Source: Bdellovibrionales bacterium (GTDB lineage Bacteria > Bdellovibrionota > Bacteriovoracia > Bacteriovoracales > Bacteriovoracaceae). Taken from it: a DNA stretch of 5,899 nt. Of the stretch, positions 1-5,416 are shown one piece after another; positions within the stretch are counted from its first letter, which is position 1; each line of letters begins with the position of its first letter. Under the pieces are notes generated by a model. The model was not told the DNA's origin. It ran no database searches and saw only the letters and a list, made by a program, of their open reading frames with translations. The DNA lies in contig JAHFAA010000266.1 of NCBI GenBank assembly GCA_023250775.1, forward strand, positions 1 to 5,899, in the 5' to 3' direction. Both the position numbers and the translations under genes were made by a program.

Positions 1-512
1 GTTCTACTCTCTGCACTCTTTCAAAAATACATTGGTCACTCTTAAGGATGAAGGCCCGCTCACAGATTTATCTTTGTCATGCCACGATGGCACGCGAAAC
101 TGAAAGATTCGTCAATTTCATCGGCCAAACCAACAAAGCTCTCAAGGCCATTTCACTCATCCCCCCCACTCCCGCAACAGTGTCAGAAACGCAGGCGCTC
201 AAGAAGAGTCTGCAACTTTCTCAAAAAATTCGGGCAATTTCCTTCGTACAAGATTTGCGCAAGGATCATCAATGTTCATGGTTCAATGCCATGAAGGTGG
301 TGTGGGAATCTCCCTATCGCAAGTTTGAGCGCCATCCACTTGATGGAACCCTGCTTTTGGAAAAACCAGTTTGGAAATATCAATTACAAGTTCACTCATC
401 TGGGGGTGGGCCGATGAAAGAAGATTTTATCTTTTTACTGCAAGGAAGTTTTAACTTGTCCAACAGGTATGGGGCCTTTTCAAAGGAGAAAATACATGAA
501 GCTATTTTATGA
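1..512 (+). CDS. C-terminal part of an unidentified Tad-cluster protein (5' end outside the window)
   Basis: The frame is open from the left edge (first full codon at position 3) to a TGA at 510-512, so the gene most likely begins before the window. The first internal ATG (48) has no properly spaced ribosome binding site, because its AAGG directly abuts the ATG. About 169 codons are visible. Counting from that ATG, the product has a polar, helix-prone stretch at about residues 15-75, flanked by Cys10 and Cys76 (in QCSW), which could form a disulfide if the protein is periplasmic. The C-terminal half is mixed polar/aromatic and looks beta-rich. No membrane segment is visible in this part. The gene overlaps the TadE-like gene by 17 nt. 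I do not recognise the family. Its position suggests a TadE/TadG-like pilus accessory protein whose membrane anchor lies upstream, but this is only context. It is very probably a real gene; its function is unknown. Confidence 0.65.
   Translation, partial: STLCTLSKIHWSLLRMKARSQIYLCHATMARETERFVNFIGQTNKALKAISLIPPTPATVSETQALKKSLQLSQKIRAISFVQDLRKDHQCSWFNAMKVVWESPYRKFERHPLDGTLLLEKPVWKYQLQVHSSGGGPMKEDFIFLLQGSFNLSNRYGAFSKEKIHEAIL
482..488 (+). promoter_or_regulatory. Ribosome binding site deciding the TadE-like start
   Basis: AAAGGAG lies 7 nt before the ATG at 496. This favours a 60-aa product over the longer frame from the ATG at 469, which has no such site. The site is inside the 3' end of the preceding gene, as expected for coupled translation. 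Confidence 0.7.
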
Positions 513-678
513 GTTTATCCAAAATAAAAAAGGACAAGCGGCCCTTGAGGCCGCACTCTGGGGAACATTCCTGTGTATGATCGCGGTTTTTGGAAAAGAA
601 ATCTTTTGGAAATATTCCCGAGAAAGCGAAAAAATCCAACAAGTCACAAAAAAAGAACTTCTGAGATCTAAACGATGA
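496..678 (+). CDS. Small TadE-like prepilin/pseudopilin of a Tad pilus system
   Basis: A 60-aa protein. It starts with a short charged leader ending in NKKG (residues 10-13), followed by QAALEAALW. Gly13 at -1 and Glu18 at +5 fit the class III (type IV prepilin) processing site used by Flp and TadE-type pseudopilins. A single hydrophobic helix follows at about residues 19-33, then a charged, helical C-terminal tail (residues 34-60). In known Tad systems such proteins are cleaved by a dedicated prepilin peptidase, sit in the inner membrane and take part in pilus assembly. At 60 aa it is far shorter than ordinary TadE proteins (usually over 120 aa) and closer in size to a Flp pilin. However, the GQAALE and ALW context and the basic tail look more TadE-like. 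The gene overlaps its upstream neighbour by 17 nt and its downstream neighbour by an ATGA. Being the major Flp pilin is possible but less likely. Confidence 0.7.
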   Translation: MKLFYEFIQNKKGQAALEAALWGTFLCMIAVFGKEIFWKYSRESEKIQQVTKKELLRSKR

Positions 679-1181
679 ATACCACTCAAAACGGTCAGGC
701 CTTTAACTTAGAAGAATTACTTTCCCGTCCTACACGACTTGCCATGAAGCAACTGCGCATCCGTTTTTATTTCGCCTTGTTCGCAAGTAATCTTGCCATG
801 TTTGCATTAATGCTTCCGACTCAAACTCATCCGGCCCCGCCGAAACTCACGGCGGCCCTCGGCAATGTGACTCTCCGTCTGCCCCTCAATCTTTTGATCT
901 CTCTAAACCAGAATCAAAAAACGCACGTGACATTAGTCGATAAAGAACAACATGTGCATGTCTCGACCGCTTGGGTTTGGGATGAGGACCCGGAAGAAAA
1001 AAGTGACGCCCTCTCGCAGACTGCGCGCAAACTATATTCAATCGAGGTGCAACCGGGTGATGCCGCACGCTTGATTCAAATGATTCATAGTGATCTTCAA
1101 GAAAATATCTTAATGGCGATCCCGCCCATTCCTCTCACTCACATCACAAAGGAAAATCCTTATGTTGAAATATTGCTGTAA
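675..1181 (+). CDS. Single-pass membrane protein of the Tad cluster, weakly CpaB/RcpC-like
   Basis: A 168-aa protein beginning in an ATGA overlap with the TadE-like gene. No good ribosome binding site is visible, so translation is probably coupled. Residues 1-29 are cytoplasmic and basic, and residues 30-47 form one hydrophobic segment. A proline-rich linker (48-57) follows, and the rest would be periplasmic. Residues 62-105 look like beta strands, with VTLVDKEQHVHV and then a WVWDED acidic turn. The stretch YSIEVQPGDAARL then ILMAIPP (residues 121-150) resembles the C-terminal strand-helix-strand of CpaB/RcpC, where a Val-rich strand, a 'P-x-D/Q-A-x-x-L' helix and a final strand are typical. 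The usual SAF domain with its glycine turn is not apparent. CpaB/RcpC proteins are periplasmic partners of the Tad secretin, which fits the context. The assignment is tentative; that it is a gene is much surer. Confidence 0.6.
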   Translation: MNTTQNGQAFNLEELLSRPTRLAMKQLRIRFYFALFASNLAMFALMLPTQTHPAPPKLTAALGNVTLRLPLNLLISLNQNQKTHVTLVDKEQHVHVSTAWVWDEDPEEKSDALSQTARKLYSIEVQPGDAARLIQMIHSDLQENILMAIPPIPLTHITKENPYVEILL

Positions 1182-1512
1182 TTTTATCTTTTTGGTGGCG
1201 TTCTCTTTTGCCATCATCTCTCCATGCTGGGCCAATGGCCGACATTTGGTCCTCATCACCCATTGGCAGCAAGAAGAGCGCGCCCAGCTTGTCAAAGAAC
1301 ACCTGATTCGCGATATCGGAATTCCCGAAAGTGCCATCGACCTTATTGCCCAATTCAGGCCCTGCCAGAGAGTCTACGAAGCACTCTATTACTTTTGCAT
1401 AGTAGAAGGAGAGGAAACTTTTAAAGTCATCATGGCGCAACAGGACTTTTTTCAGGAGTCCTTTGGCCACTTATTGGCAAAAAATCCGCAATCGGGAGAG
1501 GAAAAACCATGA
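1162..1512 (+). CDS. Small exported protein with two cysteines, unknown function
   Basis: A 116-aa protein with a clear Sec signal peptide: Lys3, a hydrophobic core at about residues 7-20, and a likely cleavage in CWA^NG after Ala24. The mature part is about 92 aa and carries only two cysteines, Cys68 (RPCQR) and Cys79 (YFCIV), a probable disulfide in the periplasm or outside. AAAGGA at 1148-1153, 8 nt before the ATG, supports the start. The gene overlaps the preceding one by 20 nt. I recognise no domain. It sits just before the secretin and CpaF genes and is probably the last gene of the left operon, because a hairpin follows 26 nt after its stop. A short exported protein next to Tad genes recalls Bd0108 of the Bdellovibrio hit locus (also about 100 aa and exported), but I could not compare the sequences. 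Confidence 0.72.
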   Translation: MLKYCCNFIFLVAFSFAIISPCWANGRHLVLITHWQQEERAQLVKEHLIRDIGIPESAIDLIAQFRPCQRVYEALYYFCIVEGEETFKVIMAQQDFFQESFGHLLAKNPQSGEEKP

Positions 1513-1530
1513 GAAAGAGCGAAAATAAGC

Positions 1531-1560
1531 AAAAAAAAGAGGGTCTGTTGACCCTCCTTT
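1531..1560 (-). terminator. Intrinsic terminator of the small minus-strand gene, possibly bidirectional
   Basis: GAGGGTC (1539-1545), a TGTT loop and GACCCTC (1550-1556) form a perfect 7-bp hairpin. On the minus strand it is followed at once by eight T's (the A run at 1531-1538), a textbook intrinsic terminator 32 nt past the stop of the small gene. On the plus strand the hairpin is followed only by CTTTGT, so it would be a weaker terminator for the operon ending at 1512. Its place between two converging stop codons is typical of shared terminators. Confidence 0.8.
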
Positions 1561-1588
1561 GTATAAGCAAATTGCCTACGACTAAAAA

Positions 1589-1714
1589 TTATTTCTCATG
1601 GATGGGAAATTTTGGGGTCGTACCCTTCGTACGATCAATGGCCCTACGTTTTCTGCCACATCTTCTTCTTTTGCTTTTACGAACTGCTTCGGTTTGTTTT
1701 GTGTTGGAAACCAT
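1589..1714 (-). CDS. Small, strongly basic protein of 41 aa, antisense to the open frame before the secretin
   Basis: Minus-strand ATG at 1714-1712, TAA at 1591-1589. AGAGGAGA (1728-1721) puts AGGAG exactly 7 nt before the ATG, the best ribosome binding site in the window. A strong intrinsic terminator follows the stop. The product has 15 Lys/Arg and only 3 acidic residues in 41 (net about +12). It begins with a polar MVSNTKQTEA, then an Arg/Lys cluster at residues 12-24 with one Cys (Cys19), and ends with GTTPKFPIH (residues 31-39). There is no signal peptide or membrane segment, so it is probably cytoplasmic and may bind nucleic acid; that role is inferred from charge alone. It is shorter than usual gene-calling limits and lies opposite a longer spurious frame, so it is easily missed. 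I do not recognise a named family. The signal plus terminator combination makes a real gene likely. Confidence 0.72.
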   Translation of the reverse strand: MVSNTKQTEAVRKSKRRRCGRKRRAIDRTKGTTPKFPIHEK

Positions 1715-1733
1715 GAAATATCTCCTCTATAGA
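1704..1733 (+). promoter_or_regulatory. Candidate sigma-70-like promoter for secretin-cpaF
   Basis: TTGGAA at 1704-1709, an 18-nt spacer, and TATAGA at 1728-1733. A transcript would start near 1740, which is the ATG proposed for the secretin, so the mRNA would be leaderless or nearly so; that ATG indeed has no ribosome binding site. The match is modest and the site overlaps the 5' end of the minus-strand small gene, so this remains a guess. No convincing promoter was found for the small gene itself in 1730-1800. Confidence 0.28.
1721..1728 (-). promoter_or_regulatory. Ribosome binding site of the small basic protein gene
   Basis: Read on the minus strand the site is AGAGGAGA, with 7 nt between AGGAG and the ATG at 1714. 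This matches the anti-Shine-Dalgarno sequence almost perfectly and is the main reason for calling the 41-codon frame a gene. The plus strand here reads only TCTCCTCT. Confidence 0.7.
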
Positions 1734-1739
1734 ATCAAT

Positions 1740-3095
1740 ATGTTAACAATCTATTGGGTATCAGATGAGCCAATCCTTTTACCTGGCCTGAAGCAAAAAG
1801 TCAAAATCTTCTTAAGCGTCCTCATCATAGGGCTTCCCCACCCCATGGCGGGGGCCGAACTCGAGGCCATTCCAGAAACGATTCTGCTTGGAGTGGGAGA
1901 GCATCGGCAGTTGTTTTTGCCTGAATTGGCCCAGTTTTCGGTCAGTAATAAGGACTGTTTATCCTATAAATTTGGCCCTAAAAAAGGCGAGCTATGGATC
2001 CTGGCGAAGAAAACCGGTTTTAGCGAGATTATGGGACTCGATCAAAAAGGCATCTCGCGCAAACTCCAGGTCTATATCCTCTCCAAGCGAGACCAGCTGA
2101 AACTGCAAAATGTTGCCCAGGCCGCCGAAATCGCCGGCTGGAAAACCACCTGGGTTGGTCATTACCTGAACATCAGCGGTGAGATCAAAAATGCCAACGA
2201 TTATGCTTTGGCCCATCAAATAAGAACTGAAATCAAAGAGCGAGGAATTTTCAATTTATCGCTTCAGGAAAGTTTGGCGAAAGAGATGATTGTAAAAATC
2301 TATCGTGAGCTTTATGAAAACTGGGCCGATTATTTCCGCTGTACCTATAGTGGAATGGATGTTGAATGCGCCGTCTCACAATCAAACCCTCCGCCGGCAG
2401 CATTACTCAAAACGCTGAGTGAAAAATATCTCGTTCAATTTCGCCAAGTTGCTGACAAGTTTTTTAAAAAAAATTTCCGTGCCAAATTACGCTTTTTTCA
2501 AATGTCACGCGCCGATGGACAATATTTTGATCTCGGGATGGAAACTCTTACCACCAATATTGGCTCACTCTTTAACCGAAACGCACTCAAGCAATTGGTT
2601 TTGCAAAATGATGTTTTGCTAAAAAATGAAAATGTGGAACTAGGAATTTTGGCCGAGCCAGAGGTTCTTTTCCACCTCGGGGAGGAAATCGAAATCAAAC
2701 TTGGCGATGAAATTCCTTATCAAAATTATGCTCTCGATGGCAAAACATCCTCCCTTGAGTGGAAATTTAGCGGCCTTCAATTTCGTTTTAAAATTATTAA
2801 GGTCGGTGAAAAATTTCAAATGCACTACCTGGTTTCCTATCACCGATCAGGAGAAGGGAGTACCACATCATTAGCTCCTCTACAGCAGTCTAAAGAAGAA
2901 GCATCACTCTTTGTCGACTCGACTAAACCTACCCAATTATTTCAAGTAGGCATGGTGGCCCTGGAGGAAAGAAGCGTGGGTATTCCAGGCCTGGCAAAAA
3001 TCCCACTCATCGGAAGGGCCTTTCGGGAGGATGGAAAATCACAGATTTTCAAACGTGTTTCTGCCCTATTCATGCTTGAAGAGATTGCCTTATGA
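1740..3095 (+). CDS. cpaC: CpaC/RcpA-like outer-membrane secretin of a Tad pilus system
   Basis: A 451-aa protein from this start. Signal peptide: a KQKVK basic patch, hydrophobic core at about residues 21-35, cleavage in MAGA^EL after residue 39. Residues about 42-115 resemble the N-terminal pilus-formation domain of CpaC/RcpA (ILLGVGEHRQLFLPEL, then a strand-rich repeat ending KLQVYILSK). Residues about 119-168 are BON-like. The C-terminal half carries secretin marks: ILAEPEV (303-309), LGEEIEIKLGDEIPY (313-327) and VGIPGLAKIPLIGRAF (413-428), the last matching the 'P-G-L-x-x-I-P-x-(I/L)-G-x-x-F' hallmark. It would form the ring channel for the pilus in the outer membrane. The region in between (residues about 170-300) is divergent, with two cysteines. 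The frame stays open back to an ATG at 1509 that has a good GAGAGG site, giving 528 aa. I prefer 1740 because the extra 77 residues are unlike a secretin, put a hydrophobic stretch before the signal peptide, and lie opposite the small minus-strand gene. The start is uncertain; the family is fairly sure. Confidence 0.75.
   Translation: MLTIYWVSDEPILLPGLKQKVKIFLSVLIIGLPHPMAGAELEAIPETILLGVGEHRQLFLPELAQFSVSNKDCLSYKFGPKKGELWILAKKTGFSEIMGLDQKGISRKLQVYILSKRDQLKLQNVAQAAEIAGWKTTWVGHYLNISGEIKNANDYALAHQIRTEIKERGIFNLSLQESLAKEMIVKIYRELYENWADYFRCTYSGMDVECAVSQSNPPPAALLKTLSEKYLVQFRQVADKFFKKNFRAKLRFFQMSRADGQYFDLGMETLTTNIGSLFNRNALKQLVLQNDVLLKNENVELGILAEPEVLFHLGEEIEIKLGDEIPYQNYALDGKTSSLEWKFSGLQFRFKIIKVGEKFQMHYLVSYHRSGEGSTTSLAPLQQSKEEASLFVDSTKPTQLFQVGMVALEERSVGIPGLAKIPLIGRAFREDGKSQIFKRVSALFMLEEIAL
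1741..1748. promoter_or_regulatory. 8-bp palindrome TGTTAACA between two divergent genes
   Basis: A perfect palindrome in the short stretch between the small minus-strand gene and the secretin signal peptide. Such a place could hold an operator acting on both directions, but an 8-bp palindrome alone is weak evidence and it lies inside the proposed secretin frame. Confidence 0.15.
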
Positions 3096-4183
3096 AAGAA
3101 ATTACGCACCCTACCTTAGTCGATTTAAAAAATTGGGCGCAGAAATATATTCAAGAGCAATTGTTGCGAGGTGAACGGCCGAGTCTGACGAATCTGGATC
3201 AAAAATTTGCAGGTGTTTATAACCTCAAGGAGCGGGCCACCTTTCAACTGTGGTTGCAAAATCTTTTTGAGTTGGCCTTCTTATGTCCATTAGTTCTTGA
3301 AAAAACAAATTTTGAAATTCTCGTGCTTGGGCCAAGGAAATTTTATATCGATCAAGGCACTGGCGTGACTCCGTATGCGCTGAATGCCCTAGGAGGGGAT
3401 GAGCATTTGAATCTGCTTGAACTCAACCTTTCCCTAGAGCTATGGGCACAGGGGGCCAACCAAATTTGGAACTATAATCGGCCCTTCATAAGTTTTGAGG
3501 CGGAAATTTTTTCAGAACGTTTTCGCGCAACTCTGATTCATCAATCGTTAGCTCCCGACAAAAGTCATCGCCTCTTTTTGAGACGCTTGGGAGATGTCGC
3601 TCCACGGGCCGAAAAGATTATTGACCCCGCCATCCTGCCGTTCATTGCATCGGCCATCATGCAAAAGAAAAATATTTTAATTACCGGGGCCACCGCCTCA
3701 GGCAAAACCACTCTCATGCGAGCGCTTGTCCAAGAAGTTCGTCATGAGCATGTCGTCGTTCTGGAAGATGTGGCCGAAATTGATCATTATCCTGGCCACA
3801 CGCATATGTTGGCGCGTGAGAATCATGGACTCAAAGAATTGCTGGCCTACGCCCTTCGCATGAGACCTGACCGCATCTGGCTTGGGGAAATTCGCTCGCA
3901 AGAAGTGGTCCCACTTTTTATGGCCTTGAACACAGGACATCGTGGAATGTTGGCGACCCTTCATGCCGATTCTGGGCCCGAGGCACTTTCTCGACTCACT
4001 CTTCTTTTTTTAATTTACAGCAATTTGCGCGATATGGGTCCGGGGCCAGCGTCTCAGCTCATTACTCAAAATATCGATTATGTCATTCATATGCACAATC
4101 GAAAAATTGCCCACATCATCCGATGGATCGGCGGAGGTCAACCCAATCGTCCGGCCTATGAAATTTTGTTTGGAAAAGTTTAA
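3092..4183 (+). CDS. cpaF: CpaF/TadA-type secretion ATPase
   Basis: A 363-aa VirB11/GspE-superfamily ATPase, the hexameric cytoplasmic motor that powers pilus assembly or secretion. Motifs in order: Walker A GATASGKT (199-206), Asp box VVVLEDVAEI (221-230, Glu225/Asp226), Walker B region RMRPDRIWLGEIR (256-268, Glu266), and His box GHRGMLATLHA (282-292, His283 and His291). The order, the RMRPDRI spelling and the absence of a zinc-binding tetracysteine mark the CpaF/TadA branch rather than PilB or PilT. It is shorter than usual CpaF (often 450 aa or more). In the N-terminal domain the normal DxRLxDGxR substrate-side signature is replaced by FEAEIFSERFRA (135-146), so this is a divergent member. 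The catalytic motifs look intact, so it is probably active. It starts in an ATGA overlap with the secretin stop, with GAAGAG about 8 nt upstream. No TadB/TadC follows; the next gene converges and shares its stop tetranucleotide. Confidence 0.92.
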   Translation: MKEITHPTLVDLKNWAQKYIQEQLLRGERPSLTNLDQKFAGVYNLKERATFQLWLQNLFELAFLCPLVLEKTNFEILVLGPRKFYIDQGTGVTPYALNALGGDEHLNLLELNLSLELWAQGANQIWNYNRPFISFEAEIFSERFRATLIHQSLAPDKSHRLFLRRLGDVAPRAEKIIDPAILPFIASAIMQKKNILITGATASGKTTLMRALVQEVRHEHVVVLEDVAEIDHYPGHTHMLARENHGLKELLAYALRMRPDRIWLGEIRSQEVVPLFMALNTGHRGMLATLHADSGPEALSRLTLLFLIYSNLRDMGPGPASQLITQNIDYVIHMHNRKIAHIIRWIGGGQPNRPAYEILFGKV

Positions 4184-5415
4184 AAAAGACGAGAGTGTAA
4201 GGCCCCAACGGCCTCTTCCATCCGATCTAAAGGAATCAGAATAGAAATATTGCGCTCGCCTTGTTCGAGAACTTTGGAAGTGATACCCATTCCATTTAAA
4301 AATGTTTCTAAAAGAAAACTGCCAGGCATTGTACCTATAATGGAAATAACCCCCACATTTTCGCCCAATAAAATTCCGGGATTTTTCTGCCCAAATCTGT
4401 GCTCCAATTGTTTTAACGTGCGTGGATGAGAGGCCAAGGCCAGGCCAACCGGTCCCGATGTTGAAGGCAAGCGCTTGATCCAGGTTCCACCACTTTCAGG
4501 AGAGAGAGTCGAGGCCACATAAATGGGAATCCCCAGGCCACAGACTGGGGCCATGGTTTGATCAAAAAGCACCTTGGCACCAAGTGAGGCCATGAGTGTG
4601 GCATCATCATAATCAATTTCTGGAATGACGTGAGCACTAGGCAACACACGAGGGTCGACATTGAAAATCCCAGGAACATCGGTCCAAATTTCCACGCTAG
4701 AGGGTTTTAAGGCATGGCCCAAGAGTGTGGCGGTGTAGTCTGAACCTTCACGGCCAAGAATGGTGGTACGGCCCTGATCATCCATTCCAATAAAACCTTG
4801 AGTAACCACCACATCGTCTTTATGAACAATATCTCCAAGCAAGGCCTCGGTTTTACTTTTTGTCATTTCAAGGATTGGTCGGCCTTCTAAAAAATTACTG
4901 TCGGTGCGAATCATGGTGCGTGCATCAATGAGCCGCACCGAACGCTCGGGCATGAGATTTTTTAGATGAGCACAAAAGATGCGAGAGCTGAGCCTTTCCC
5001 CAATGCTATAGAGCTGCGCCATGATTTCTTGCTGGGCCAACTCCATCGTTCCACGACGAAGTCGCTCTGCCTTGGGCCCTTGATGAGTTTCCTGCAAAAG
5101 TTCTCGCGCCTCACGATAAAGTTCATCAAGATCAGTGATCACAGACGCCAATTCATCCGATGAGGCCAGACGCAAAACATCTTGCACCAAACGGATGTGC
5201 CGCTCGCAATTTTTTTCCACGACCAAGTGGGATGCATGCAAATCGAGTTGCGCCAGTCGATACATTTCTTCTAACTGATTGGTGGTGTTGTAGGTGGCAC
5301 TAATGACAACCACTTTACGCAGCGGATTTTGCGCCACAATTTTCCCACAACGTTCCATGGCAGAGGCATCTTTCACGCTGCTTCCGCCAAATTTCGAAAC
5401 TATTAGGCCCTTCAT
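4180..5415 (-). CDS. lysC: Aspartokinase (LysC type) with reduced regulatory region
   Basis: A 411-aa enzyme phosphorylating L-aspartate with ATP, the first step towards lysine, diaminopimelate, threonine and methionine. N-terminal KFGGSS (8-13) is the kinase signature. GREGSDYTA (221-229) and EIWTDVPGIFNVDPR (242-256) are the nucleotide/aspartate site segments of LysC-type enzymes, followed by LGAKVL (278-283). The usual HP after GAKVL is FD here. After GGTWI (309-313) only about 40 residues precede the final ACT domain (GVISIIG at 355-361, then ISILIP and the terminal AVGALHSRLF). In E. coli LysC about 80 residues lie there, so most of the first ACT domain is missing and canonical lysine feedback may be lost or changed. 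It begins one nucleotide after the ettA stop with no clear ribosome binding site, so it is probably coupled to ettA. It ends in the TTAA shared with cpaF. Confidence 0.93.
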   Translation of the reverse strand: MKGLIVSKFGGSSVKDASAMERCGKIVAQNPLRKVVVISATYNTTNQLEEMYRLAQLDLHASHLVVEKNCERHIRLVQDVLRLASSDELASVITDLDELYREARELLQETHQGPKAERLRRGTMELAQQEIMAQLYSIGERLSSRIFCAHLKNLMPERSVRLIDARTMIRTDSNFLEGRPILEMTKSKTEALLGDIVHKDDVVVTQGFIGMDDQGRTTILGREGSDYTATLLGHALKPSSVEIWTDVPGIFNVDPRVLPSAHVIPEIDYDDATLMASLGAKVLFDQTMAPVCGLGIPIYVASTLSPESGGTWIKRLPSTSGPVGLALASHPRTLKQLEHRFGQKNPGILLGENVGVISIIGTMPGSFLLETFLNGMGITSKVLEQGERNISILIPLDRMEEAVGALHSRLF

Positions 5416-5416
5416 A

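Noticed and set aside
48..50. ATG as the true start of the first gene
   Set aside because: The AAGG directly abuts the ATG, and the frame stays open to the window edge, so the gene is better treated as 5'-partial.
79..294. 71-codon plus-strand frame inside the first gene
   Set aside because: No ribosome binding site, and it lies wholly within the better-supported frame ending at 512; its Ser/Arg/Pro-rich product looks like an out-of-frame translation.
469..495. Longer start for the TadE-like gene
   Set aside because: The ATG at 496 has AAAGGAG at ideal spacing and gives a normal short prepilin leader; the ATG at 469 has neither.
1162..1230. Lipoprotein signal in the 116-aa exported protein
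   Set aside because: ISPC has a proline just before the cysteine, which does not fit a lipobox; CWA^NG fits ordinary signal peptidase I better.
1531..1583. Frameshift in the A8 tract joining the 116-aa gene region to the secretin
   Set aside because: Both alternative frames stop within about 50 nt, and the A8 run is explained as the T tract of the minus-strand terminator.
1616..1636. Inverted repeat GGTCGTAC-CCTTC-GTACGATC as an operator
   Set aside because: It falls inside the coding part of the small minus-strand gene, where RTKGT codons produce it; no promoter lies next to it.
4200..4214. AGGCC-CCAAC-GGCCT hairpin as lysC terminator
   Set aside because: Only 5 bp, inside the lysC coding sequence, and the T run on the minus strand is about 11 nt away, so it does not have terminator geometry.
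4531..4550. CCCCAG/CTGGGG hairpin with 8-nt loop
   Set aside because: Short and within conserved lysC codons; no regulatory context.
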